Source of the DNA: a virus
Length of the DNA stretch: 62,034 nucleotides
IMG/VR virus record: IMGVR_UViG_3300042988_000114
Span: 1-62,034 of that record
Strand: one strand, 5' to 3'
The notes below the pieces were generated by a model, which had not been told where the DNA came from, ran no database searches, and saw only the letters and a list, made by a program, of their open reading frames with translations. This document shows, piece by piece, positions 38,887-48,685 of this stretch; within the stretch, counting starts at the first letter, position 1, and every line of letters begins with the position of its first letter. The translations under genes were made by a program, and so were the position numbers.

Positions 38887-39834
38887 TTATTGTTTTTTGA
38901 TGCTATCTACTAGACCAGCAGTAAAGTAGTCTTGGTACTTGGCATAAACACCTTGTGTTGCTTCAGCAAAGCGAGCTTGTTCAGCTTCACTCATTTTAAC
39001 AACTTCAATGCCGTCTGCTGCTGCACGATCTTGGACCAATGCGATGTCAGCAATGCTCAACTCACGTTCGTGGCGTGCTGCAACTAATGCTGCGTCAGCA
39101 ACTACTTGTTGCAAGTCTGCATCTAGTGTAGCCCAGAAGTCGCTACCAACTAAGATGCTTGTCAAGAACAAGCTGTGCTCAGTGTGGTTAATAACTTTAG
39201 ACACTTTATCTTGACCTAGTGCATAAACACGTGGGTAAGTGCTTTCGCCGATTGTGACATCAGCTTGCTCTAAACCAGTAGTTAGTTCTTCAAGTTCCAT
39301 TGGAACTACGTCTGCACCAACTGCTTTGAATGTATCAATAGCAACTGGGCTGTGACTTGTGCGAACTCGCATACCACGTAGATCTTCAATCTTAGCAACT
39401 GCTTCGTTACCAGGAATGATGCGGAAACCACCTGAGTATGTGAACGCTAGTCCTTTGATCTTCTTGCTTTCTTGTAGGCTGTCTAGTAGTTGCTTACCAA
39501 CTGCGCCTTCAAATACACGACCAGCGTGTGCGTGATCTTTGAACAAGAACGGTAGGTCTAATGCGAAGAAGTCCTTATTAACATTACCCAATGTGATTGT
39601 GTAAGTTTGGCTCATTTCGATTCGACCCGAATCTAGTAGGTCCACTAGTTCGTGTTTGGTAACTAGGACGCCGTCGTTATACTTCTCTGAGTATTCACTC
39701 ATAGTCATAACTTCAATATCTAACTTACCTGGTGCCTTAGCTTCTACCTCTGCGGCAAATACCTTAGCCGCACGGATGAATAATTCGATAGGTTCGTGTG
39801 CAAGAACCCAGCGTACTTTAATTGCTTGTGTCAT
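38887..39834 (-). CDS. TRAP-type (DctP-like) substrate-binding protein, no signal peptide
   Basis: 315 residues. The order of segments (KVRWVLAHEPIELFI..A..FA..VE, YTITLGNVNKDFFALDLPFLFKDHAHAGRVFEG, GFRIIPGNEAVAKIEDLRGMRVRTS, YPRVYALGQDKVSKVINHTEHSL) matches the DctP family of periplasmic receptors for TRAP transporters, including the conserved Arg in RVRTS that binds carboxylates. Unlike family members it starts without a signal peptide, so in the cell it would be cytoplasmic, or it may be a virion protein. It is transcribed alone, ending at a terminator. Confidence 0.8.
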   Translation of the reverse strand: MTQAIKVRWVLAHEPIELFIRAAKVFAAEVEAKAPGKLDIEVMTMSEYSEKYNDGVLVTKHELVDLLDSGRIEMSQTYTITLGNVNKDFFALDLPFLFKDHAHAGRVFEGAVGKQLLDSLQESKKIKGLAFTYSGGFRIIPGNEAVAKIEDLRGMRVRTSHSPVAIDTFKAVGADVVPMELEELTTGLEQADVTIGESTYPRVYALGQDKVSKVINHTEHSLFLTSILVGSDFWATLDADLQQVVADAALVAARHERELSIADIALVQDRAAADGIEVVKMSEAEQARFAEATQGVYAKYQDYFTAGLVDSIKKQ

Positions 39835-39909
39835 TTCATTTTCCTTTGTTTAAATTTAGCCACTTGAGTTTGCAGTGAGTTTAGATTGCTGTGGCCGGAG
39901 TGTGTAGTA

Positions 39910-40791
39910 TTATTTAGCTATTTTATAATCAAACTTAGTTTGCATTTTTTTAACTTGTGACACAGATTGGTGATAGAACTGCTCCGCTGTTACACCATCA
40001 AATATCGGCGGGTGCATTGCCGATAATCTATATATTTCATGCAACCCAACTTGAATAGTTGCATCATTTAAAATTTTCGAGATTGCAATACGTCGAGCCA
40101 ATGGCATATCTTTATGTGCAATTGTGATATTAAAAATGTAAGGTGCATCAATGCCCATCTCTTTTAATGTTTTAACCTGAGGAGCTTGGGGTAAACGGAC
40201 CGGGCAACTTGCTGCAACCATTCTCAATTTATTGTTTTTAGTATGCAACGACTCGTAGGATTCGTACTTGTCAATCACAAATTCAACACCATTATTGCCG
40301 GCCATATTTACTAATCCATCAAAATTTGATTTAAAAATAATGTATCTAACATCAAAATTAAACTTTTCCCCCAATGCAAGTGCTGTCAGATGTGTTGCAT
40401 TACCTAACCCAACTCCACCAACAACAAATTCAGATTGTTGAGCAAGGGGTTTGTTTGTTATCACTGCCCAGCATGCATTTCCGAATGCATGGACTGGGAT
40501 ATAGTCCCTCTCGTCTAGCTTGCCAGACAATACATTCTCAACATATGCTGGTGCAATAATTGCAAGACTATTTGCATCTAATGCCTTAACTGCAATAATC
40601 TGGTTACCCCCTGGCTTAAATTCCGGAACAAATTTATAAATGTTTTGATTTTCGTTTGCTGCCTCTATTACCCGAAACAATGCAGGTGTGCCCGAATGCC
40701 CGGGACTGTATGGTGAGTAAATTTTAATAGTCTCAGCGGCTTGAGCCGAAACTGCTATTAGTGCTGTTAAGATGTAAAATATATATTTCAT
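39910..40791 (-). CDS. TctC/Bug-type tricarboxylate-binding receptor
   Basis: 293 residues with an N-terminal signal peptide (MKYIFYILTALIAVSAQA). The mature part follows the Bug family: IKIYSPYSPGHSGTPALFRV replaces the usual 'PGG..D..AR' start, then IFKSNFDGLVNMAGNNGVEFVID and ASCPVRLPQAPQVKTLKEMG, which is the 'P..PTL.E.G' signature. Bug receptors are hugely expanded in betaproteobacteria, which hints at the host. It would be exported to the periplasm. It is 4 bases from a PP-loop paralogue. Confidence 0.75.
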   Translation of the reverse strand: MKYIFYILTALIAVSAQAAETIKIYSPYSPGHSGTPALFRVIEAANENQNIYKFVPEFKPGGNQIIAVKALDANSLAIIAPAYVENVLSGKLDERDYIPVHAFGNACWAVITNKPLAQQSEFVVGGVGLGNATHLTALALGEKFNFDVRYIIFKSNFDGLVNMAGNNGVEFVIDKYESYESLHTKNNKLRMVAASCPVRLPQAPQVKTLKEMGIDAPYIFNITIAHKDMPLARRIAISKILNDATIQVGLHEIYRLSAMHPPIFDGVTAEQFYHQSVSQVKKMQTKFDYKIAK

Positions 40792-40795
40792 AATA

Positions 40796-42031
40796 TTAAG
40801 TTAGAACAATACTTTCTCGCATATCACCTATGCAATATGCATTACTGACACAAATTTTATATTCCCAGGACATTCCTGAAATTTCATTGTGTACTCCTGA
40901 TAGTCCGGTTGCATTTAAGGTTAAAAATTTGTAGTCAATATTTTTGTAAAGATGCAGCATCCCTCGCATGAATGTCTTGTATCCTTTGCTGTCCTTAAAA
41001 TTGTTAATCCAGTAGTCCCATTCTTGATAAACCGATCTAATCGGTTTGTCACATTGAAATGTTGATAAATCATAATCTGGGTAAATGATTCCTTTAATTA
41101 ACGATTCATACGCAGTACGGTTACTTGTTCTTCGTAACCAAAATCTATCAAACATAAACCAGAATCGACGATTTTGAGGGACCTCAAGCCATCTCTTTAT
41201 TAAATGACATTGTTTTGCAAGTAATTGCATTGAGTTTGGGTGCCAGTAAAATAGTTCAACCTCGGTGTTTGTGTAACCATTATTTACTGCGGCCGGTGTA
41301 GCGGAGTGAGTAGCCCTATCTACAAACATTAAATGCAATTTGTTATCTTCGATGTACACCCGAGGTTTATCAATACCAAACAAAATGCCAATCCGCTTAC
41401 CCTTGTCGAATACATTTAAACTGTCTTTTTGGCTTGCATGAGTGTATCTTACTACACACCCAGGAGTAACATAATCGCCGCACCAATGTATAAAGTTCTC
41501 GTCCCATGTTAGATTTTCATCAATGATGTCCGCACTGAAATCGTGTACAGTTATTTTTGTATTTGGGCTAGCCGTCTTTAACCATTTTAGCAAAGGTAGT
41601 GCTGCAAATTCAAACTCGCTAAATTCATTACTGGCACTGTAATTTAAATCGTTTGTACCAAAGTTACTGGTACCGGTGGTAGCATGTCTGACAAAAACTT
41701 CATCAACGTGTAGCCCTTGATTAATAAAAGCATACAACATTGTTGTGGAATCTGCGCCGCCGCTACAATTTAAAATAAGGTAATCGTACTTCTCTCTTAG
41801 CTCACGGGCCCGAGCATTATAATATTCTCTTATATCGCCAGGGGGCTCATCAGTCCAATTAAAATTACCGAACTCAGTATCATTGAAATTCCAGTGTAAG
41901 TCATCATGAGATAGCCCCATCTTGGATCCACTAAGCAATGCACTTGCTTTGTCCCAGTATATTTTATTGCCGATTTCGTAAAAGCCGAGAGTCGGATCTC
42001 GTGCCAGAGTTGTGTGATCAATTTTTATCAT
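40796..42031 (-). CDS. PP-loop ATP pyrophosphatase paralogue D
   Basis: 411 residues. LNCSGGADSTTML at 87-99 is the PP-loop motif and REKYDYLIL precedes it as in the three paralogues of the tRNA array. HWNFNDTEFGNFNW and VELFYWHPNSMQLLAKQCHLIK are also shared family segments. It is the most divergent of the four and lies far from the array, next to the TctC-like gene. The substrate is unknown. Confidence 0.75.
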   Translation of the reverse strand: MIKIDHTTLARDPTLGFYEIGNKIYWDKASALLSGSKMGLSHDDLHWNFNDTEFGNFNWTDEPPGDIREYYNARARELREKYDYLILNCSGGADSTTMLYAFINQGLHVDEVFVRHATTGTSNFGTNDLNYSASNEFSEFEFAALPLLKWLKTASPNTKITVHDFSADIIDENLTWDENFIHWCGDYVTPGCVVRYTHASQKDSLNVFDKGKRIGILFGIDKPRVYIEDNKLHLMFVDRATHSATPAAVNNGYTNTEVELFYWHPNSMQLLAKQCHLIKRWLEVPQNRRFWFMFDRFWLRRTSNRTAYESLIKGIIYPDYDLSTFQCDKPIRSVYQEWDYWINNFKDSKGYKTFMRGMLHLYKNIDYKFLTLNATGLSGVHNEISGMSWEYKICVSNAYCIGDMRESIVLT

Positions 42032-42105
42032 TTATGATGAGGTGAATGTAGGTGAGATAGCGAGAGCAGTAAGGTTGCCTTACTTGTGGTAAAGTATTTA
42101 CTGAT

Positions 42106-42537
42106 TTATTTTCCTTGATGGAAAATTTCTTGTTCAGTAACTACCCTAAAAACAAGCCCTTGGTTTTTACACCATGCTCGAGCGGCCTCCCACTTGGCCA
42201 TATTTACAATAGCTGCGGCTTGTGCTTTAGTACTCCGGCCAGCAGCTTCAAGGGTTGTTTCCTTAGTGGGTTTTACTTCAATGACTTCTGCATGCTTTTG
42301 TCCTGTCTTATCTGTATAGATAATCAAAAAGTCAGGAACATAAATTGTGTTTCTGTTAGTCAATGGGTTTCTATAATTGATATGTATAGCTTCGCTAGCC
42401 CACTGTAGAATTGCAGGATTGTTGTCACAAAACTGCATGAATACAAATTCCCATCCGGATCGGTAAGTCGGCGTTTTATTGCCCACATACTTTTCAGGGT
42501 TCTTCATTTGGAACTTGCCATTTGCATACTTACTCAT
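42106..42537 (-). CDS. 4: Head completion protein gp4
   Basis: 143 residues. NPEKYVGNKTPTYRSGWEFVFMQFCDNNPAILQWASE and VPDFLIIYTDKTGQKHAEVIEVKP match gp4/gp50-65-type head completion proteins of T4-like phages, which contain a nuclease-like (PD-(D/E)xK) core with E, D and ExK visible. gp4 acts after packaging to make filled heads competent for tail joining. It overlaps the next gene by an ATGA. Confidence 0.85.
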   Translation of the reverse strand: MSKYANGKFQMKNPEKYVGNKTPTYRSGWEFVFMQFCDNNPAILQWASEAIHINYRNPLTNRNTIYVPDFLIIYTDKTGQKHAEVIEVKPTKETTLEAAGRSTKAQAAAIVNMAKWEAARAWCKNQGLVFRVVTEQEIFHQGK

Positions 42538-42917
42538 GGTAAAATTGATCGGTTAATATATTTATTTGTAATTGGCTGATTAGTAATACCTAGATAACTA
42601 GTGCCTTTTCTTTGCATGTTTAGGAACATAACTAGGTAGGCATTAAGCTCGCCTTTTGGCAGCTTAGTAAACTCTTGCAAAGTTTGCATAGGGTTAACGC
42701 CTTGGCTTTTGCTTGTGTAGATAACCGCACTGGCCAATGCCTTGGCTGCTTCTGAGTTAAATGATACAGATTCAAAGTACGACAAGATTGCTGCATCAAC
42801 GTTTGAGCTTACCACAAACGTTGGATCAAAATAGTTGTTAAAATATCTATTAGGGTCAGTGTTATCGTTAACTGATTGATCCACTGCCCCTAAGTTTGTC
42901 ATTGTTCCGTTTGCCAT
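42534..42917 (-). CDS. Conserved T4-like structural gene product (gp53-like candidate)
   Basis: 127 residues from the ATG at 42917, which overlaps the stop of the upstream gene (TAATG). The FDPTFVVSSNVDAAILSYFE and SKSQGVNPMQTLQEFTKL segments resemble short conserved proteins between gp4 and tube-related genes in cyanophages. A baseplate-wedge gp53 or other assembly role is possible from position only. No catalytic motif. Confidence 0.6.
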   Translation of the reverse strand: MANGTMTNLGAVDQSVNDNTDPNRYFNNYFDPTFVVSSNVDAAILSYFESVSFNSEAAKALASAVIYTSKSQGVNPMQTLQEFTKLPKGELNAYLVMFLNMQRKGTSYLGITNQPITNKYINRSILP

Positions 42918-44563
42918 TAAAAGTCCCAATTCTCAGAATCATTTTGATTTGTTGCACTGTCGGTATTATCTTCGCCCATCGATAGATTATTTTCTTGTGC
43001 TCTAGCTTCAGCATCGTTTGCAATCTGTGCAGCAATATCTGCAGGTGTTTCTATCGGTTTATTAAGTTGATCAGCTGTAAATACCGGGACGTTGCTAGAT
43101 AGCAATGCTGGGTTAGTTGGCATGTCTGCATCTGCATATTCATTTGCAGCATTCTTGTCATTTAATGCAACATTAGAAGCACCTGACACAGCATCAGGGT
43201 TGTCTAAATAGCTATCCATGTATGTGTTTGCTGCACGATTTGGCATGTTGCTTATTTGCGTTTCGGCTGCGGTTTTGCTCGGGAGAGTGGATACTGATTC
43301 AACTGCTCCTGTTTTTGGATCAACTTTCAGCAATTTATTCAACGCACCAGCACCAGCAACAAGACCCCCGACTGTTGCTAATGCACCTAGCCCGCCACCT
43401 TTACCAAGTAACACACTTGCACCTAGCCCGCCGAGTACTGTTCCTGCAACGCCTAGCCCAATAGACGAACCAACTTTTTCCCCGTTGCTGGTTGCACCGT
43501 TTGCTCCGTTACCTGCACTACCGTTACCAGCTTTGCTGTTTTTGTTGTATTGATAAATCGGACTACCGTCTGCTAGATTGCCGCTGTTTGGCACAAACAA
43601 TCTATTCAAAGGGTTGTTACCACGTAACATATCTGTGCCCATTTGCGTAAGTTCTGCTTTAGCCACCGCAGCTAAGTTTGTATTCTTAAGATTTTGATAT
43701 CCACGGAACGCTTTAAAGAATGCACTTGCACTGCCGCCTTCTTTGCCAAGGTCGCTTACCACATCGTTTGCTGTATCCAACAAGCCGCCCGGGCCAATGA
43801 TACTCTTTGTACCACCACCAGCAGGGGTCAACGGGCTCGGGCTGTTGTCATAATGAATATCAGCAAAACCTTGTACTGTATTTTTACTTACCCAACCTGC
43901 ACCGTATAACACAGTTTCAAACGACAATGTCATTTCGTGTTGCAATGCGTCACTAGAACCGGCTGTATGCTGCCCGTGTTTAAAGCTGGTAATAATTGGA
44001 TTGATTAGTGTGTATTCCGCAAAACGCTTTTGACTCATGCTATAGATGCGTACTGCGTTAATTGGATGTGTGTTTGGCGTTTTAGGTGAATAACCCCAGT
44101 TGTTATTTTCTCGTGGAGTATACTTTGTATTTTGTCTGTACCCCGGGTTAATAACACCATCGGGTCCTTGGTATCCTAAATCGGTGTCACGGTAGAAGTG
44201 GCTAAAATACTGGAACCATAATCCACGAACAACGTCTGCATGATCGTCATGGAACTGAATGTTGATTGGGTCGTACTTGATTTTTGTTTGTACAATATTT
44301 GGTTTGTTGTAGCTGTTAAGAGTTTTAGCATCAATTGTAAACTTTGGCAAGTCTACCATTTTTACTAGCATGCCAGCTTCGACTTGTTGGTTGCGACCAA
44401 ACTTAGCTGAAAACTCAGGTGCTAAGTCAAAGAACACATGATACAAAAATCCCTGGCGAGGTGCCAGCTTGAAGTTGTCCCCAACAAACAACTTACTAGC
44501 GTGTTGGAAATCCTTAATTTGGTCGCCTTTTCCAACTTCTTGTAAAAACTGATTAATGCTCAT
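42917..44563 (-). CDS. Baseplate tail-tube-like protein (gp48/gp54-like)
   Basis: 548 residues. The N-terminal 240 residues have a tail-tube-fold pattern (FLYHVFFDLAPEFSA, LVKMVDLPKFTIDAKTLNSYN, VQTKIKYDPINIQFHDD, RFAEYTLINPIITSFKHGQH, LSFETVLYGAGWVS) as in tube initiator and cap proteins of T4-like phages. The remaining 300 residues are Gly/Ala/Asn-rich, with a hydrophobic Gly segment (GLGVAGTVLGGLGASVLLG). It would connect the baseplate hub to the gp19 tube. Which of gp48 or gp54 it represents I cannot decide. Confidence 0.7.
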   Translation of the reverse strand: MSINQFLQEVGKGDQIKDFQHASKLFVGDNFKLAPRQGFLYHVFFDLAPEFSAKFGRNQQVEAGMLVKMVDLPKFTIDAKTLNSYNKPNIVQTKIKYDPINIQFHDDHADVVRGLWFQYFSHFYRDTDLGYQGPDGVINPGYRQNTKYTPRENNNWGYSPKTPNTHPINAVRIYSMSQKRFAEYTLINPIITSFKHGQHTAGSSDALQHEMTLSFETVLYGAGWVSKNTVQGFADIHYDNSPSPLTPAGGGTKSIIGPGGLLDTANDVVSDLGKEGGSASAFFKAFRGYQNLKNTNLAAVAKAELTQMGTDMLRGNNPLNRLFVPNSGNLADGSPIYQYNKNSKAGNGSAGNGANGATSNGEKVGSSIGLGVAGTVLGGLGASVLLGKGGGLGALATVGGLVAGAGALNKLLKVDPKTGAVESVSTLPSKTAAETQISNMPNRAANTYMDSYLDNPDAVSGASNVALNDKNAANEYADADMPTNPALLSSNVPVFTADQLNKPIETPADIAAQIANDAEARAQENNLSMGEDNTDSATNQNDSENWDF

Positions 44564-44591
44564 AGTATCCTCTTATAAACTATTTAGCCAT

Positions 44592-44617
44592 AAAAAAGCC
44601 CGGTCGAAACCGGGCTT
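44592..44617 (-). terminator. Rho-independent terminator
   Basis: Minus strand AAGCCCGGT, TTCG-type loop, ACCGGGCTT, then T run, downstream of the gp19 gene. Confidence 0.85.
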
Positions 44618-44634
44618 GAGTTTGTCATCTGGTA

Positions 44635-45255
44635 TTAACCAGTTACCATTGTTCCCAATGTACGTCCGACTAGTGTACCAACACCAGTACCAGTTGGGGT
44701 TTGCACGGCATTGTCAAAACGCAATGTTAATGCAATCTGTACAGGATCATTGGAGCTGTATGCCATATCGCCGTAATCAACTTGACTGATCATGCAACCA
44801 TACAATTCCCATGTCTCTAATACATTCGGTTCATTAGCGCCGTTGCCGCCGTCTAATACTTCATAACGTAACAAGAACTTATAGTCGATACCGGAAGCTG
44901 CTGAACTTTGTTCTGCAAAGTCGAATTGCTTTTGAATCTGCTCGCCAACCATTCTGCTAACGTTGCCTGCGGCATCGTCACGTAAGTTAACTGTAGTTTC
45001 TTGCCATTCTGGCTTGCCTTGCAAATAAACTTTACTGTTATAAACATCCAATGTGATTGGGTTAAAGTTTACGCTTGGACGCTTAATATCCACGACTTGT
45101 TTTGTTAATTCTACTCGTTTGTCAGCACTTACACCAAAGCCTTCGAATGTCGCACGGAAGCGATATTTTAGTTTTGGCATCAGCAAACCTTGTGCAGATG
45201 CACTTTGGTTAGTTGCTAATGGTACTGTTAATCTTGTTAGTGACGATACTGCCAT
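44635..45255 (-). CDS. 19: Tail tube protein gp19
   Basis: 206 residues. KLKYRFRATFEGFG, VELTKQVVDIKRPSVNFNPI, YLQGKPEWQETTVNLRDDA and WELYGCMISQVDYGDMAYSSNDPVQIALTLRFDNA are the strand pattern of T4-like gp19 tube subunits. Hexameric rings of it form the inner tube through which DNA passes. A GTAAATAC late motif and AGGAG lie upstream of the ATG. It is just downstream of the sheath gene and followed by a terminator. Confidence 0.85.
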   Translation of the reverse strand: MAVSSLTRLTVPLATNQSASAQGLLMPKLKYRFRATFEGFGVSADKRVELTKQVVDIKRPSVNFNPITLDVYNSKVYLQGKPEWQETTVNLRDDAAGNVSRMVGEQIQKQFDFAEQSSAASGIDYKFLLRYEVLDGGNGANEPNVLETWELYGCMISQVDYGDMAYSSNDPVQIALTLRFDNAVQTPTGTGVGTLVGRTLGTMVTG

Positions 45256-45272
45256 CTTATTCTCCTGTTAAG

Positions 45273-45280
45273 GTATTTAC
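45273..45280 (-). promoter_or_regulatory. T4-type late promoter motif
   Basis: Minus strand GTAAATAC, about 18 bases before the gp19 start. Confidence 0.55.
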
Positions 45281-45331
45281 CTAATTTTTGGTAAGTTAAC
45301 GGGACCGTTATGGCCCCGTTATATACCTACT

Positions 45332-48300
45332 TTATGCGCCTAATTTAGCGACTTCGCCTGGGTTGTATAAGCGAATTGGAATGTAGATAAATTCAACATC
45401 CTTCATTGGCTCAATAGCAATATCCACATACAACTCATTGCGAGCAATACGCTCTGGTGTGTTGTTGCTTTCGTCGCAAACTACCAAGTAGTCGTATACG
45501 CCACGCTTGCTTACCAAGTCGTTAACAGCACCGCTGATGATAGTCTTTAATTGATCACGAGTGATCTTGTCGTTTGGTTCAAACAAGAAGCCGTTACCAA
45601 CGCTAGCAAGGATAGTACGAATGTAGTTCACTAAACGAGCTACGTTTACACGATCCATTGCACTTGCAAATGGGTTACGAGTCTTTTGGCCCCATACAAC
45701 TAAACCTACGCCTGGCAAGTTAGTGATTGGGTTAATCTTGTTTTCATACAAGCTGTCACGTAGACCTTGGTTAACACCAATTGGGTTATACTCGCCGCTT
45801 GTAGAGTCAATATATCCAACGCTTGTAGCATTGTCTACCATACCACGACGTGTACCAGCTGGAGCAAACCATGGATAGCTCAAGTTGTCACTGTGTAAGA
45901 ATGTACGCAATGCAATATGGCTCGGTGGCACTACAATAGTGTTACCTTGCACATCGTTAGTTTGTGCAGCACCTGGGTAGTAAACACCTAGGTACGGATC
46001 GTTAGTTGTTAAACCCGTTGCATTATCAGTGTTGTTGCTCCAGTTCACTAAGTCAATAGTGTTAGGTGCTAAACGGAATGGTGTGTCACCGATAATGAAT
46101 GCTGTGTTAGCACGATCATTGTTCAATGCAACCATGTTGCTGATCAACTCTGGATAACCAGGAGCTGCAATCAAGTTAAATCCATATTGGTCTTCACGTA
46201 CTGCTGAGTTTCCATCAACTGCTGCCTTCAATGCACTAACAACCATATGGCGTTGTGCTTGACGACCTGCATACATGCTGCCATTGTCTTTTAGACCACT
46301 TGCACTTACCCATGCACTTGGTACTGATGGTAACGAAGCATTTGCAAAGTTAGCTTCAGTGAAGTACTCGTTAACAAAACGCTTAACGTTATAACCGCTG
46401 CGACGAGTGTTAAACAACATTGTACCACGTGGGTATAAACGATAGTCTGGAGCATCTAAGTCAATGTTATCGCTTGTTAGCAATTCAACAACAGATGGCA
46501 TGCTGTCGCTGATCGGGTCAACGTTGCCGTCTGTGCCCCAACGTGCATCAGCAAATACAATACCGTTCTGGCCAATTTGGTCAGTGTTGTCAATCTTGGC
46601 CCATGTTGTGCCAGTATAACGGCTCAATGCTGGCCAGTTCTCTAAGTCGCTTGTGTCTAACCACAAGTCACCAGCTACTAGAGCTGAACTGTCTGTTTGA
46701 GTAGTTGGCTTGCTTGCACTAACAATAACACCCAATGGGTCTGTTAAGCTCAAATCGTATCCACGAGCATCGCTTAATTCATTTTGGTAACCTTTCCAAC
46801 CTGTGGTTGTGTTAACCATAATGTCAACTTCTGTTGCAGAACCATAATACCACAATGTACCATCGACTGGGTCTTGTGTTGGCTCAACTACGCTGAATGT
46901 ATATGTTAGAGGTTCCCATGTGCTTAACTCTAATTCGCTTGCTGCGTTACTTTGTACACCTGTTACTGCCAATGTAAAGCCTGCATCTGCTACTGGGCTA
47001 CCAGTTACGTTAGCTAAACGGATTACGCCACCGTACTTGTGTGTTAAGCTGATTGCACCTGTAGTTTCAACTGCTGCTGTAACTTCAGGGATGTTTGCTG
47101 CCAATACAGCAGAAACAAACGCTGCACGGCTTGTACCACTTAATGTAACAGTGTATGCAGTATATGTAGACTCACCAATGGATGTAGTATACAAAGTGAA
47201 TGCATTGTTTAATGTAAATGGGTTTGCAGTATCTGTTACTTCTGCAACGATTTTAGTTGCGCCAGATACACGGCGAACGTATGGCTTAAATGTTACTGTA
47301 CCGTCTGCACTTGTGTCAAAACGTGTATAGATTGTACCAGCAGCAATGTTAAAGCCGCCTGCACTTGGATCCATACCATAGATTGCATCAGATGGTGTGT
47401 TGTACAACGGAGCAGCTTGGGCAGTCCAAGTATCTGTTCCTGCACTATATTTCTTAATAACAACATCTGCGCCGCTACCAATTGCACTAGTCTTAATGTA
47501 TACGCTACCTGTTGGACGTGGTGCTGTGTCTGTGCTTCTCCATGCTGGAATAGCAACATAAGAACCATAGCTAACTGTTGGACGATAGTAAGTACCGGCA
47601 GCAATACCTAGGTTGCTCAATGGAGTCTGTGTTGTGTTTGCAATGATAACCTTACCGTCTGCAGATGCAGATGGGCCACCACTCTTAGCTAAATCAGTTG
47701 CTAAAATTTGCAACTTACCGTTAACTCCGCGGGCTGTAACACCAGTGATAGCTGCTGTGTTAATAGCAGTAACAATGTCGCTTAGACTCTTGTCAACACC
47801 AGTAGCACCTACAGTAACGTCAACACCGTTAATACGCAATACAGCGGCTGGTGTGGACATCGGAACTTCAACTGGACTAGATACAGAACCGTTAGCACCA
47901 ATAATAGTTGCTTGGTCTACCATCCATGTGCGGTCACCAACTTTAGCCCAAGAGTTATCAGATAACTTCTTGAAGATATTCCAAACGTGACCAGTATATG
48001 CGCCGCTGTTAGCAGGGCTTAGAGCTGCTGCATATGAACCAATGTCGCCTACGCTTGATGTTGGGTAATTAACACCACTAACGTTAGTCAAGTTAGAAGC
48101 GTCAGTGATAACTAATAGAGATTTCTTAACGAATGCACTTGCTGTTGCATCCCATTCGTTTAGACCCCAATCTGTGTCTAACAAATCAACCCAGTATGTG
48201 CCATCGGCGACAATACCTGTTGGACGGTTAGAAGTTGCATTTAGTTGAGCTAGGTCAATGTCTGCACGGATAGCGTACACACGATTGCTAATGCCTAGTG

Positions 48301-48601
48301 CAGAGTATGCAGCCATTAAACCAAATTCGTTACGTTCATCACCGTGTAGAGCTGTTCCAGCACTACTTTGTTGGAATACAGGATAACCAAAAGCACTTAC
48401 CAACTCACGTTGGCTAGCATATGCTTGTAATTTACCGGCATTTGCCTTTGTAGTACCTGCGGCTACTGCGCCTGCAGGATTTGTTTTGTCTTGAGCTGTT
48501 GCCAAAACAACCAATGGTACAGAACCAACTGCGCCTGGTACGTATTGACTTTCGTCGGTTACACTTAACTGTAAACCTGGAGATACTAGTGCCATAATCA
48601 T
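45332..48601 (-). CDS. 18: Tail sheath protein gp18, enlarged
   Basis: 1089 residues, well above T4 gp18 (659). The N terminus SPGLQLSVTDESQYVPGAVG and the C-terminal domain (GVGLVVWGQKTRNPFASAMDRVNVARLVNYI ... FEPNDKITRDQLKTIISGAVNDLV ... PMKDVEFIYIPIRLYNPGE) are typical of contractile sheaths. The excess lies in the middle (roughly residues 230-680), which is beta-rich, Thr/Ser-rich and contains repeated short segments such as GTYWVD/GTLWYYG/GDLWLD, so it is probably a set of surface-exposed Ig-like insertions. The Met two codons in (48595) is an alternative start. Confidence 0.85.
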   Translation of the reverse strand: MIMALVSPGLQLSVTDESQYVPGAVGSVPLVVLATAQDKTNPAGAVAAGTTKANAGKLQAYASQRELVSAFGYPVFQQSSAGTALHGDERNEFGLMAAYSALGISNRVYAIRADIDLAQLNATSNRPTGIVADGTYWVDLLDTDWGLNEWDATASAFVKKSLLVITDASNLTNVSGVNYPTSSVGDIGSYAAALSPANSGAYTGHVWNIFKKLSDNSWAKVGDRTWMVDQATIIGANGSVSSPVEVPMSTPAAVLRINGVDVTVGATGVDKSLSDIVTAINTAAITGVTARGVNGKLQILATDLAKSGGPSASADGKVIIANTTQTPLSNLGIAAGTYYRPTVSYGSYVAIPAWRSTDTAPRPTGSVYIKTSAIGSGADVVIKKYSAGTDTWTAQAAPLYNTPSDAIYGMDPSAGGFNIAAGTIYTRFDTSADGTVTFKPYVRRVSGATKIVAEVTDTANPFTLNNAFTLYTTSIGESTYTAYTVTLSGTSRAAFVSAVLAANIPEVTAAVETTGAISLTHKYGGVIRLANVTGSPVADAGFTLAVTGVQSNAASELELSTWEPLTYTFSVVEPTQDPVDGTLWYYGSATEVDIMVNTTTGWKGYQNELSDARGYDLSLTDPLGVIVSASKPTTQTDSSALVAGDLWLDTSDLENWPALSRYTGTTWAKIDNTDQIGQNGIVFADARWGTDGNVDPISDSMPSVVELLTSDNIDLDAPDYRLYPRGTMLFNTRRSGYNVKRFVNEYFTEANFANASLPSVPSAWVSASGLKDNGSMYAGRQAQRHMVVSALKAAVDGNSAVREDQYGFNLIAAPGYPELISNMVALNNDRANTAFIIGDTPFRLAPNTIDLVNWSNNTDNATGLTTNDPYLGVYYPGAAQTNDVQGNTIVVPPSHIALRTFLHSDNLSYPWFAPAGTRRGMVDNATSVGYIDSTSGEYNPIGVNQGLRDSLYENKINPITNLPGVGLVVWGQKTRNPFASAMDRVNVARLVNYIRTILASVGNGFLFEPNDKITRDQLKTIISGAVNDLVSKRGVYDYLVVCDESNNTPERIARNELYVDIAIEPMKDVEFIYIPIRLYNPGEVAKLGA

Positions 48602-48626
48602 TTTTCCTTTATGTTACACGATATCA

Positions 48627-48635
48627 ATATTTACC
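48627..48635 (-). promoter_or_regulatory. T4-type late promoter motif
   Basis: Minus strand GGTAAATATT, about 27 bases before the sheath gene. Confidence 0.5.
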
Positions 48636-48685
48636 AGGGTTTGGATAAAATGGGCCGTTATGGTGCCCTTAATTAAGGTTTACCC

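Noticed and set aside
45290-45325. Hairpin AACGGG/CCCGTT downstream of the sheath gene as terminator
   Set aside because: No T run follows and the stem has an 11-nt loop; evidence too weak.
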